Shown here: positions 1 through 8,076 of the stretch, in pieces
Numbering within the stretch: position 1 is the stretch's first letter
Layout: each line of letters opens with the position of its first letter
Origin: CAZEPJ01 sp964514105
GTDB taxonomy: Bacteria > Desulfobacterota > Desulfocorpusculales > Desulfocorpusculum
Assembly (NCBI GenBank): GCA_964514105.1
Contig: CAZEPJ010000022.1
Location: 1-56,312, forward strand
Length of the DNA: 56,312 bases
Direction: 5' to 3'
Notes under the pieces: model-generated
What the model was told of the DNA's origin: nothing
Databases searched by the model: none
What the model saw: the letters and a program-made list of their open reading frames with translations, nothing else
Translations under genes and position numbers: made by a program

Positions 1-58
1 CCGAAAATTTGGGTTGCGCTGCGTCGATCCCCCATCGGACGATGCGGCCGCTGAACGA

Positions 59-93
59 CCCCATTCTTTCGGAAGAAGATTGGGGTTTTTTTT
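59..93 (+). terminator. Intrinsic terminator or attenuator hairpin before rimP
   Basis: CCCCA (59-63) pairs with TGGGG (81-85), and TTCTT (64-68) pairs with AAGAA (73-77) around a TCGG tetraloop, with a three-base bulge (78-80). Eight T residues follow (86-93). This is a textbook rho-independent terminator shape, and it ends on the base before the GTG start of rimP. It could end an upstream transcript, or act as an attenuator for the rimP-nusA-infB operon, whose promoter must lie before the window if it is read through. Confidence 0.7.
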
Positions 94-585
94 GTGGTGG
101 AGATGGACAATCGCGGCGAGATTCGGCGTCTTTGGGAGATCGTGGAGCCGGTGGTGGTCTCTCAGGGGATGGAGCTGACCGAGCTGGAGTTCCGTCGGGA
201 GCCCCGGGGCTGGGTGCTGCGGTTGTATATCGACCGTGCGGGAGGGGTGACGCTCGAGCACTGCACGTCCGTCAGCCGGGAGGTGGGGGACGTTCTGGAT
301 GCGGAAGACCCCATCCTGCATCCGTACGTGCTCGAGGTCTCCTCCCCGGGATTGGACCGACCCGTCCGCAAGCCCGAAGATTTCCAGCGGTTCGAAGGGC
401 AGCGGATCAAGATCCGTTTGGCGGAGCCCCTCGAGGGGCGTCGATCCGTGGAGGGGATACTGCGGGGGGTTCACCAGGGAATGGTTCGGGTGGAGGCCGG
501 TGGAGGCGTCCTGGAGGTGGCCTTGAGCCAGGTGGGCAAGGCGCGCCTGATCCATTCTTGGGGAAAGGATTCGGGCAAGGAGTGA
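94..585 (+). CDS. rimP: Ribosome maturation factor RimP
   Basis: RimP (163 aa) is a cytoplasmic factor needed for late maturation of the 30S ribosomal subunit. The N-terminal half carries the family pattern: EIVEPVVVSQGMELTELEF, then a strand reading VLRLYIDRAGGVTLEHC, and VLEVSSPGLDRPV near residue 90. The C-terminal part (about 105-155) is the SH3-like domain. The GTG start at 94 abuts the T-run of a terminator hairpin, so it has no room for an ordinary ribosome binding site. ATG at 103, three codons in, is the alternative, with GGTGGAG directly before it. nusA follows after 7 nt, the usual operon partner. The family call is certain; the start is not. Confidence 0.95.
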   Translation: MVEMDNRGEIRRLWEIVEPVVVSQGMELTELEFRREPRGWVLRLYIDRAGGVTLEHCTSVSREVGDVLDAEDPILHPYVLEVSSPGLDRPVRKPEDFQRFEGQRIKIRLAEPLEGRRSVEGILRGVHQGMVRVEAGGGVLEVALSQVGKARLIHSWGKDSGKE

Positions 586-592
586 GGCGAGG

Positions 593-2071
593 ATGCAACT
601 GAATCTCAATCAGGTCATCGAGCAGGTGGGGAAGGACAAGGGGATCGACAAGGAGATCCTGGTGGGCGCCCTGGAAGAGGCCATGGTGACGGCAGCCCGC
701 AAGAAGCTCGGCGTCAAGGACGGGGTCGAGGCGAGGTTCGACCCGGAGTCGGGGTTCATCGAGGTCTTTCACTACAAGCAGGTGGTCGAGCAGGTGGAGG
801 ACCCTGCCACCCAGATGACCTTGGAGGAGGCTCGGCGGGAGGACCCGGACGCCCAGATCGGAGATGAGCTGGGCATCCGGGTGGACACAGGCGACTTCGG
901 CAGGATCGCGGCCCAAACGGCCAAGCAAGTGATCATCCAGAGGGTCAAGGACGCCGAACGCGAGAACATCTACATGGACTACAAGGACCGAAAGACCGAG
1001 GTCGTCAACGGCATCGTCCAGCGGTTCGAGCGGGGGGACATCATCGTCAACCTGGGGCGAGTGGAAGCCCTTCTTCCCAGGGAAGAGCAGGTCCCCCGGG
1101 AGTCGTATCGGCCGGGCGACCGGGTCCGGGCTTACATCCTGGACGTCCGCCGCGCCCAGCGGGGGCCGCAGATCATCCTCTCACGAACCCACCCCAACTT
1201 CCTCATGCGGCTCTTCGAACTGGAGGTTCCCGAGGTGTCGGAGCGGATCGTGGAGATCCGCAACGCGGCCCGCGAGCCCGGAGAGCGGGCCAAGATCGCC
1301 GTGGCGTCCAATGACCTGGACGTGGACCCCGTGGGTGCCTGCGTGGGCATGCGGGGGTCCCGAGTCCAGAGCGTGGTGCAGGAACTGCGGGGGGAGCGCA
1401 TCGACATCATCCCGTGGTCTCCGGACCCGGCCAAGTTCGTGTGCAACGCCCTGTCGCCCGCCGAGATCTCCCGCGTCCTCGTGGACGAGGACAACCAGAC
1501 CATGGAGGTGATCGTCCCCGACGATCGTCTGTCGCTGGCTATCGGCAAGAAGGGGCAGAACGTCCGGCTCGCCTCCCGACTGACGGGATGGCGCATCGAC
1601 GTGGTCAGCGAGACCAAGGCACAGGAGCGCAACGATGCGGCGCGCAGATCGATGATGGAGATCCCGGGGATCGGCGAGATGACCGTGGAGATCCTGTTCA
1701 TGGAAGGTTACCGCTCGGCCGAGGAGGTCGCCCAGTCGACCGAGGAGGATCTGGCCCAGGTGGACGGGGTGGGGGCGGAGCGGGCCAAGACCCTCATCCA
1801 GGCCGCCCGGCAGTTGATGGAGGCCAGGGCTCGGGAGGTGGCGGAGCGGCAAGAGGCCGCCCTGTCGCGCCTGGACGGGGTGGGGGAGAAGACCGCGGCG
1901 CTCTTGCGGGCGCACGGAATCACCTCCGTGCACCAGTTGAGCGAATCGACCCTGGAGGCACTGACGAGCATCCCGGGAATTGGGCCCAAGAAGGCCGAGG
2001 CGTTGCAGGAGGCGGCCAGGAGGGCGTTGGCCGAGCAGGAGGCACCGGCCTCGGGCGAGGAGACCCCGTAA
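593..2071 (+). CDS. nusA: Transcription termination/antitermination factor NusA
   Basis: NusA (492 aa) binds RNA polymerase and nascent RNA and modulates pausing, termination and antitermination. Visible domains in order are the N-terminal polymerase-binding domain (about 1-125), the S1 domain (about 135-200, VNGIVQRFERGDIIVNLGRV), and two KH domains (about 200-345, including VGACVGMRGSRVQSVV and LAIGKKGQNVRLAS). The C-terminus holds three helix-hairpin-helix-like repeats with IPGIGEMTVEIL, LDGVGEKTAALL and IPGIGPKKAEAL, resembling the acidic-repeat region of proteobacterial NusA but with one more copy than the usual two. It lies between rimP and infB, as in most bacteria. No ylxR gene separates it from infB. 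Confidence 0.97.
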   Translation: MQLNLNQVIEQVGKDKGIDKEILVGALEEAMVTAARKKLGVKDGVEARFDPESGFIEVFHYKQVVEQVEDPATQMTLEEARREDPDAQIGDELGIRVDTGDFGRIAAQTAKQVIIQRVKDAERENIYMDYKDRKTEVVNGIVQRFERGDIIVNLGRVEALLPREEQVPRESYRPGDRVRAYILDVRRAQRGPQIILSRTHPNFLMRLFELEVPEVSERIVEIRNAAREPGERAKIAVASNDLDVDPVGACVGMRGSRVQSVVQELRGERIDIIPWSPDPAKFVCNALSPAEISRVLVDEDNQTMEVIVPDDRLSLAIGKKGQNVRLASRLTGWRIDVVSETKAQERNDAARRSMMEIPGIGEMTVEILFMEGYRSAEEVAQSTEEDLAQVDGVGAERAKTLIQAARQLMEARAREVAERQEAALSRLDGVGEKTAALLRAHGITSVHQLSESTLEALTSIPGIGPKKAEALQEAARRALAEQEAPASGEETP

Positions 2072-2116
2072 GGGGAGAACCCGAGGTCACCGACGCAGGA
2101 CGGGAGAAACGATCGC

Positions 2117-4909
2117 ATGCCGATGAAGGTCCACGAACTGGCGGAGGAGTACAAGATCGATCCCAAGGCCCTCCTGAACCACCTGAGGGATTTGGGGGTC
2201 TTCGTGTCAAGCCACATGAGCCTTCTGGATGAGGAGGAGGTGGCCAAGGTTCGTGCGACCATCGGCCACGTGCAGAAACGCCAGGAGGTGACGGAGCAGC
2301 GCGTCAAGTCCACGGTGATCCGAAGGCGCACGGTCAAGGCGGCTCCGCAGGTGGCACCGGCTCCCCCAGAGGAGACGCCCCCGGAACCGATCCCCGATGA
2401 GGCCGCGGCCGCCCCGCCGCCGACCCCGGCCGAGGAGGTCCCGACCCCGGCCGAGGCCCTTGCCCAGGAGGAGGGCGAGCCCCCCCCTGCCGAAGCCGGG
2501 AAGCCCCGAAGGCGAAAGAAGGAGAAGGCCAAGGAAGCGGCCATCGTCATCCGGCGGCCCGAGATCTCCCCCAAGGAGGAACCCAAGGCGGAGGCTGCGG
2601 CCGTGGTGGAGACCCCAGCCCCTCCCCCGTCAGGGCCGCAACCCGAGGAGGCGCCGCAAGTGCCGCAGGAAGCGGGTCTTGCGCAGGACAAGGCGGAGGC
2701 GGGACGCCTTGCCGACGGCCTGGAACCGCTCCAAGAGGTCGCGCAGGAGGCGGCCGCCCAGGAGCCACCCGCCAAACCGACACCGGCCAGGAAGGGGCGC
2801 CTGGAGGGGGGCTACATGGAGCCCGCCAAGATCCTGGAACGTCCCAGACCCGAGATGGTTCGTCGTCTGGTCAAGTCGGTCCCGGCCCCCGCCCCGCCCG
2901 CCGTGCCGGCGCCCAAGATCGGACCCCCCGCGGACCGGGAAGCTGCGGGCAAGGGGAGGCCCAAGAAGCGAAAGGCGGTCAAGGCCTTCGAAGTCGTCAC
3001 CCAGGAGCGACCCGCGCGCGGCAAGGGAAAGAAGAAAGAGGTGATCCAGCTGCGGGCCGAGCTGGACGAGCGCGAGCGCGCCTTCCGCATGGGCCCGCGC
3101 AAGAAGAAGGTGCGGGACCTCAAGCAGCCCGAACTGACGGTCCCCAAGGCGATCAAACGCAAGATCCGCATCGGTGAGTCCATCATGGTGGGCGAGCTGG
3201 CCAAGCGCATGGGGGCCAAGTCGGGCGAGGTGATCCGCAAGCTCATCGATCTGGGCGTCATGGCGACGGTGAACCAGATCCTGGATCTGGATGAGGCCTC
3301 GCTGGTGGCGGGGGAGTTCGGTTACGAGGTCGAGCGGGTGATGGCTCGAGGCGAGGAGCTCTCCGCTGGCGTGGAGGCCCCCGAGGCCCTGGAGAATCTT
3401 CGCCCCCGTCCTCCGGTGGTCACCGTCATGGGGCACGTGGACCACGGCAAGACATCCCTCCTGGACGCCATCCGCCAGACCCACGTCACCGACCAGGAGG
3501 TGGGTGGCATCACCCAGCACATCGGGGCCTATCAAGTGGAGGTCAAGGGGCAATGGATCACCTTTCTGGATACCCCCGGGCATGAGGCCTTCACGTCCCT
3601 GCGGGCCCGGGGGGCCCAGGTTACCGACGTGGTGGTGCTGGTCGTGGCGGCCGACGACGGCGTCATGAACCAGACCCGGGAGGCCATCGACCATGCCCGG
3701 GCGGCAGGGGTCCCCATCATCGTGGCCGTGAACAAGATCGACAAGCCCAATGCCGAGCCCGAGAGGGTCCGCAAGGAGCTGACCCAACTGGGGTTGGTCT
3801 CCGAGGAGTGGGGAGGGGACACGATCTTCTGTGAGGTCTCCGCCAAACAGCGTGTGGGCATCGAGGCCCTCCTGGAGAACATCCTGATCCAGGCCGAGGT
3901 GCTGGAGCTCAAGGCCAACCCGGAGAAACTGGCCCGGGGGACGGTCATCGAGGCCAAGCTCGATCGGGGCCGCGGCCCGGTGGCCACCGTTCTGGTGCAA
4001 GAGGGGACCCTCAAGCTGAACGATGCGTTCGTGGCCGGGGCGTACGCGGGCAAGGTCCGCATGATGCTCGACCATCTGGGGCGCCGCGTGGAGCAGGCGG
4101 GCCCCGCCATCCCCGTGGAGGTGGTGGGGGCCTCGGGGGTGCCCGCCGCCGGCGAGAAGTTCTGGGCCGTGACCGACGAGAAGGAGGCCAGGGACATCGA
4201 GGCCTTCCGCCGCGAGAAGATCCGCAAGGAGGAGATGGCCCAGACCGGCCGGGTCTCCCTGGATCGCCTCAAGGAGCAGGTGGATGCCGGCGGCATGAAG
4301 GACCTGTTCGTGGTGCTCAAGGGCGACGTGCAGGGTTCCATCCAGACCCTCAGGGAGACCCTGGGGCGCATGGGGGGCGAGAAGGTCAAGATCCAGGTGA
4401 TCCACGCCTCCGTCGGCGGCATCACGGAGAACGACGTGAACCTGGCGTCGGCCTCACGCGCCATCATCATCGGCTTCAATGTGCGCCCCGAGCCCAGGGC
4501 GCAGACGCTGAGCGAGGAGCTGGAGGTGGAGATCCGGCTGTACAATATCATCTACGAGCTCATAGAGGACGTGGAGAAGGCCCTCCTGGGGATGCTGGAG
4601 CCCACGCGGAAGGAGAACCTCTTGGGCCGGGGCGAGGTGATCCAGACCTTCAAGATCTCCAAGGTGGGGATGGTGGCCGGGACCATGGTCAAGGAAGGGC
4701 GTGTGACGCGGGGGGCCAAGGCGCGGCTCATCCGGGACGGGGTGGTGGTCTACGACGGCAAGATGGCCACGCTCCGCCGGTACCAGGACGAGGTGAAGGA
4801 GGTCCTGGAGGGCCAGGACTGCGGCATCCGACTGGAGAACTTCAACGACGTGAAGGTGGGGGATTTCATCGAGGCCTACGAGGTGGAGGAGATCGCTCCC
4901 GAGCTTTGA
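2117..4909 (+). CDS. infB: Translation initiation factor IF-2
   Basis: IF-2 (930 aa) is the GTPase that brings initiator tRNA to the 30S subunit and promotes subunit joining. The N-terminus has one IF2_N module (about 1-55, MKVHELAEEYKIDPKALLNH). A long linker rich in Pro, Ala, Glu and Lys follows (about 60-340), then a second IF2_N module (about 350-400). The GTPase domain carries GHVDHGKTS near residue 437, DTPGHEAF and NKID. The C-terminal beta-barrel and IF2 domains run to the end. ATG at 2117 or 2123 could be the start, and both give the same domain layout. It belongs to the rimP-nusA operon. Confidence 0.97.
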   Translation: MPMKVHELAEEYKIDPKALLNHLRDLGVFVSSHMSLLDEEEVAKVRATIGHVQKRQEVTEQRVKSTVIRRRTVKAAPQVAPAPPEETPPEPIPDEAAAAPPPTPAEEVPTPAEALAQEEGEPPPAEAGKPRRRKKEKAKEAAIVIRRPEISPKEEPKAEAAAVVETPAPPPSGPQPEEAPQVPQEAGLAQDKAEAGRLADGLEPLQEVAQEAAAQEPPAKPTPARKGRLEGGYMEPAKILERPRPEMVRRLVKSVPAPAPPAVPAPKIGPPADREAAGKGRPKKRKAVKAFEVVTQERPARGKGKKKEVIQLRAELDERERAFRMGPRKKKVRDLKQPELTVPKAIKRKIRIGESIMVGELAKRMGAKSGEVIRKLIDLGVMATVNQILDLDEASLVAGEFGYEVERVMARGEELSAGVEAPEALENLRPRPPVVTVMGHVDHGKTSLLDAIRQTHVTDQEVGGITQHIGAYQVEVKGQWITFLDTPGHEAFTSLRARGAQVTDVVVLVVAADDGVMNQTREAIDHARAAGVPIIVAVNKIDKPNAEPERVRKELTQLGLVSEEWGGDTIFCEVSAKQRVGIEALLENILIQAEVLELKANPEKLARGTVIEAKLDRGRGPVATVLVQEGTLKLNDAFVAGAYAGKVRMMLDHLGRRVEQAGPAIPVEVVGASGVPAAGEKFWAVTDEKEARDIEAFRREKIRKEEMAQTGRVSLDRLKEQVDAGGMKDLFVVLKGDVQGSIQTLRETLGRMGGEKVKIQVIHASVGGITENDVNLASASRAIIIGFNVRPEPRAQTLSEELEVEIRLYNIIYELIEDVEKALLGMLEPTRKENLLGRGEVIQTFKISKVGMVAGTMVKEGRVTRGAKARLIRDGVVVYDGKMATLRRYQDEVKEVLEGQDCGIRLENFNDVKVGDFIEAYEVEEIAPEL

Positions 4910-4995
4910 GGCGGCGGGGGTAGGAACGGGCCCCGGGGGTCCCCGGGTTTCCGCCGGGATCTTGCAGGCGACGGCGCCGAGCGCGGCGAGGTGTC

Positions 4996-5298
4996 ATGAT
5001 CGTCGGGGTCAGCCGATTGCACCTGGTGCTTCACGACAACCACTCCCTCAAGGGCAAGCGGCAGGTGGTCCGCAAGACCGTTGGGAGGGTGAGAAGCCGG
5101 TTCGACGTCGCCATCGCCGAGGTGGGCGATCAGGATCTGTGGCAGAGCATCCAGCTCGGCCTGGCGGTGGTCGGGTCGGACAGCCGCGTGGTCCGATCGG
5201 TGATGGACCGGGTGGTGAACTTCGTGGAGGAGCTGCAGTTGAGTGACATCGTGGATGTGCAGTCCGAGATCCTGCATTTCGGAGAGCATGGCCTCTAA
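4996..5298 (+). CDS. ylxP: YlxP-like DUF503 family protein
   Basis: This 100-residue protein matches the DUF503/YlxP family, which sits between infB and rbfA in many bacteria and is thought to act in ribosome assembly or translation; its biochemistry is not settled. The family signature is clear: MIVGVSRLHLVLHDNHSLKGKR at the start, then FDVAIAEVGDQDLWQ and LGLAVVGSD. It has the expected length. Its last 11 bases overlap the rbfA start, which suggests translational coupling. Confidence 0.92.
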   Translation: MIVGVSRLHLVLHDNHSLKGKRQVVRKTVGRVRSRFDVAIAEVGDQDLWQSIQLGLAVVGSDSRVVRSVMDRVVNFVEELQLSDIVDVQSEILHFGEHGL

Positions 5299-5647
5299 TC
5301 GGATCAGGAGGATCGGCGACCGGATTCGGGAGGAGGTCTCCGATCTGCTCTTGCGCCGGGTCAAGGACCCGCGGATCGGGTTCGTGACCATCACCGATGT
5401 GGCGCTGACGCCCAACCTGCGGCTGGCCAAGGTCTACTACAGCGTCGTGGGGGGAGAAGCGGAGCGGCTTCGCGCCGCAGAGGGGCTGGCGAGCGCCTCG
5501 AGTTTCATCAGGCGGGAGCTGGCTGCAAGGCTTCAACTGAGATTCATGCCGGAGATCGTGTTTCTGCACGACCCGTCGCTGGAATATGGGGACCGGATTG
5601 AGAAGATCCTCAGGGACATCCGAGGGCAGGGATCCCAAGGGCCGTGA
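5288..5647 (+). CDS. rbfA: Ribosome-binding factor A
   Basis: RbfA (119 aa) binds the 30S subunit and helps mature the 5' end of 16S rRNA. The protein starts MASNRIRRIGDRIREEVSDL, followed by the family pattern VKDPRIGFVTITDVALTPNLRLAKVYYSV and the C-terminal LRFMPEIVFLHDPS. The reading frame extends 15 codons further upstream, but homology begins at the ATG at 5288, which overlaps the end of ylxP. Its 3' end overlaps the longest version of the next gene. Confidence 0.96.
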   Translation: MASNRIRRIGDRIREEVSDLLLRRVKDPRIGFVTITDVALTPNLRLAKVYYSVVGGEAERLRAAEGLASASSFIRRELAARLQLRFMPEIVFLHDPSLEYGDRIEKILRDIRGQGSQGP

Positions 5648-6599
5648 ACGGGAGGTGGCGGACCTCCTGCGAGGCGGGCGCCGCTTCCTGGTCTGCTCCC
5701 ACGTGAACCCCGACGGAGACGCGGTGGGCTCCTCGGTGGCCATGGCCCTGTGCCTCAGGCGGGAGGGCAAGGACGTCCTGGTGTACAGCCAGGACCCTGT
5801 GCCGGCGCTTTACGCCTTCTTGCCGGGCAGCGAGCAGATCCGCAACGAGATCCCCCCGGGGGCCGCATTCGACGCCAGCATCCTGTTGGATTGCGGCAGC
5901 CCCAAACGGGTGGGAAAGGCCTTCGAGGCCTTCCCGGGCAAGGGGAGGCTGGTCGTCATCGACCACCATCCGGCCGCGGAGCCCGTCGACGGGCTGGCGT
6001 GGGTCCAGACCGAGGCGGCGGCCACGGGCGAGATCCTCCTGGGGCTGATCACCGCCCTGGGCGCCGGGCCGTCGCCGGCGATGGCCACGGCCCTGTACAT
6101 GGCGCTGATGACCGATACGGGGTCGTTTCGCTTCTCCAATACCACCGCCCGGACCCTGGCCGCTGCGTCGGAGCTGCTGGCGGCCGGGGCAGACCACGGG
6201 CTCCTCGTCGATCGGATTTACGAGCGATTCCCGCCCGAGCGCTTCCAGTTGTTGGGTCTGGCGCTTCGGACCCTGGCCTTTCACCACGACGGGCGGGTGG
6301 GCACCATGCGGGTGACCCGGGCGATGTACCGGGCGACGGGGGCGCGGGAGGAGGACACCGAGGGCTTCGTGGACATCCCGCGGTCCGTGGCCGGGGTGGA
6401 GGTGGCGGCCCTGGTTCGACAGGTGGGGCCCCGGGAGTTCCGGGTCAATCTCAGGTCGCGGGGGCGGTTGGATGTGGGACGGCTGGCCGCCCGGTTCGAT
6501 GGCGGGGGGCATCCCAACGCTGCGGGCTGCACCATGCGGGGGGGGGCTGCCTCGGTGCAGGAGGTCCTGCTGGCGGCCCTGGGGGAGGCATTGCAGTGA
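5586..6599 (+). CDS. nrnA: DHH/DHHA1 family phosphoesterase, NrnA-like
   Basis: This is a bifunctional oligoribonuclease/pAp phosphatase of the NrnA type, degrading nanoRNA and recycling 3'-phosphoadenosine 5'-phosphate. The DHH domain shows SHVNPDGDA, a DCG motif, IDHHPAA and ALMTDTGSFRFSNT. The DHHA1 domain ends in GGGHPNAAGC. Mn-binding aspartates and histidines are all present. The start is uncertain: ATG at 5586 gives 337 aa but overlaps rbfA by 62 nt, whereas GTG at 5655 gives 314 aa and begins close to the first conserved strand. The stop overlaps the truB start (ATGA). pAp is the by-product of PAPS use, a possible link with the APS kinase at 14579. Confidence 0.93.
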   Translation: MGTGLRRSSGTSEGRDPKGREREVADLLRGGRRFLVCSHVNPDGDAVGSSVAMALCLRREGKDVLVYSQDPVPALYAFLPGSEQIRNEIPPGAAFDASILLDCGSPKRVGKAFEAFPGKGRLVVIDHHPAAEPVDGLAWVQTEAAATGEILLGLITALGAGPSPAMATALYMALMTDTGSFRFSNTTARTLAAASELLAAGADHGLLVDRIYERFPPERFQLLGLALRTLAFHHDGRVGTMRVTRAMYRATGAREEDTEGFVDIPRSVAGVEVAALVRQVGPREFRVNLRSRGRLDVGRLAARFDGGGHPNAAGCTMRGGAASVQEVLLAALGEALQ

Positions 6600-7639
6600 T
6601 GCCCGATCGAGGGGGTGTCCTCCTCATGGACAAGCCCGCGGGGCTCACCTCGTTCGGGTTGGTGGAGCGCATCCGAAGATGGTCCAGGATTCGCAAGGTC
6701 GGCCACACGGGGACCCTGGACCCTTTTGCCACCGGGCTGCTCGTGCTGTGCCTGGGTCGGGCCACGCGGCTGGCCCCGTACATCACGGATTGGGACAAGG
6801 AATACGAGGGAGAAATCCGCCTGGGCGTGGAGACGGACACAGACGACGCGACCGGGCGTGTGACCTTTGGCGGCCCGGCAGAGGGGGTGGCGCGGGAGCG
6901 GCTGGAGGAGGGGCTGGGACGGTTTCGGGGAACCATTCAACAGACGCCGCCCCAGTTCTCGGCCAAGAAGAAGGGGGGAATCCCCTCGTATCGGCTGGCG
7001 CGAAAGGGGGAGCACGTGGATCTGGCCCCGGTCACGGTGACGATCCATGCGCTGGACCTCCTGGCCGTGGATGGGGATTTGGTGCGCGTGCGGGTCCGCT
7101 GCGCAAAGGGGACGTACATGCGCTCCCTGGCCAGGGATCTGGGGCGGTACCTGGGCTGCGGAGCCCATCTGAAGTCGTTGCGCCGAACGGCCATCGGGGC
7201 CCTCCGGGTGGGCGACGCCCTGTCTCTGGATGCGGTGGCGGATCGGCGGGGTCCCCAACTGGATGAACTGCTGTGGCCGGTGGAGCGGGTCTTGGCGGAT
7301 TGGAGGGAGGTCCCCCTGGACCTTCAATGGCGCCGGCAGGTGCGGCACGGACAGGACGTGCCCCTGACCGCCGGGGGGGCCGCAGCAGAATCGGTGCCCG
7401 AAGGGGAATATGTGCGCCTGACCGGGGAAGGAGGGGCGTTGTTGGCCGTGGGACGGGTGGTCCCGGGGGCATCGGGTCCGATGGTTCATCCGGAACTGGT
7501 TTGGGACACCCGGCGCCCACCCCTGGAAGGGGATTCGTCGGTCGGGTCCGAGGTCCGCGGCGCGGCGCCGGGGGCCATCCCGCAACAGGAGGTTATGGAC
7601 ATGCGAACCATAGCGATGGAGGACGAGACGTGTCGGTGA
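6599..7639 (+). CDS. truB: tRNA pseudouridine(55) synthase TruB
   Basis: TruB (346 aa) makes pseudouridine 55 in the T-loop of tRNAs. The conserved N-terminal LLMDKPAGLTSFGLVERI and catalytic motif VGHTGTLDPFATGLL (catalytic Asp41) are intact, as are DKEYEG and the region with TPPQFSAKKKGG. RVRCAKGTYMRSLARDLG is the second active-site strand. A C-terminal PUA-like part runs from about residue 245. The ATG overlaps the nrnA stop by one base, and the last 10 bases overlap rpsO. An in-frame AGGAGG (7587-7592) lies close to the stop. Confidence 0.96.
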   Translation: MPDRGGVLLMDKPAGLTSFGLVERIRRWSRIRKVGHTGTLDPFATGLLVLCLGRATRLAPYITDWDKEYEGEIRLGVETDTDDATGRVTFGGPAEGVARERLEEGLGRFRGTIQQTPPQFSAKKKGGIPSYRLARKGEHVDLAPVTVTIHALDLLAVDGDLVRVRVRCAKGTYMRSLARDLGRYLGCGAHLKSLRRTAIGALRVGDALSLDAVADRRGPQLDELLWPVERVLADWREVPLDLQWRRQVRHGQDVPLTAGGAAAESVPEGEYVRLTGEGGALLAVGRVVPGASGPMVHPELVWDTRRPPLEGDSSVGSEVRGAAPGAIPQQEVMDMRTIAMEDETCR

Positions 7640-7899
7640 CCACGGAGAAGAAAACGGAGATCATGGGGAAGTTCAAGAGGCACGAGGCGGACACGGGATC
7701 GCCGGAGGTGCAGGTGGCGCTCCTTACCGAGCGCATCAACCAGCTGACCGGGCATTTTGGGGTCCACAAGAAGGACCACCATTCCCGCCGGGGACTGATG
7801 AAGCTCGTGGGGCAGCGGCGCAGGCTGCTGGACTACCTGAGGTCCAAGGATGTCAACCGGTACCGGTCGCTCATCCAGGCGCTGGGCTTGCGGAAGTGA
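7630..7899 (+). CDS. rpsO: Small ribosomal subunit protein uS15
   Basis: S15 (89 aa) binds the central domain of 16S rRNA early in 30S assembly. The sequence shows the family hallmarks HEADTGSPEVQVALLTERI, HFGVHKKDHHSRRGLMKLV and RRLLDYLRSKD, with the standard length. The start is GTG at 7630, with GGAGG eight bases upstream (7617-7621). This start lies inside the end of truB, so the two genes overlap by 10 nt. The rpsO-pnp pairing is conserved across bacteria. Confidence 0.96.
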   Translation: MSVTTEKKTEIMGKFKRHEADTGSPEVQVALLTERINQLTGHFGVHKKDHHSRRGLMKLVGQRRRLLDYLRSKDVNRYRSLIQALGLRK

Positions 7900-8076
7900 C
7901 GTGCGGCCCCAATTGCGGAGGGCCTGTCCCGGACTCCGTCCCGTCCCTGCCTGCGAACAGGTGGTGCGCCCCGAAGGGCGCGCTGGGGCGAGCCGAGCCG
8001 GGCGGGAGGGGCCCGAACGAACCACAGGGCGGGCCTGCGGGCCCTTGGAGCCCAACACATCGAGGAAGGAGCGTTG
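7900..8076 (+). other. Structured rpsO-pnp intergenic leader
   Basis: This 177-nt GC-rich stretch holds several potential hairpins. The clearest is GCGCCC (7966-7971) with GGGCGC (7976-7981) around a CGAA loop. Another is GGGCC (8031-8035) with GGCCC (8040-8044). An AAGGAG (8066-8071) sits five bases before the pnp ATG. In Escherichia coli the pnp leader is a structured target for RNase III and PNPase autoregulation; whether this one works that way is inference. Confidence 0.4.

Noticed and set aside
7900..8076. A riboswitch or small RNA gene (6S, SRP, RNase P) in the pnp leader.
   Set aside because: None of the conserved sequence elements of those RNAs is present; only generic GC hairpins are seen.
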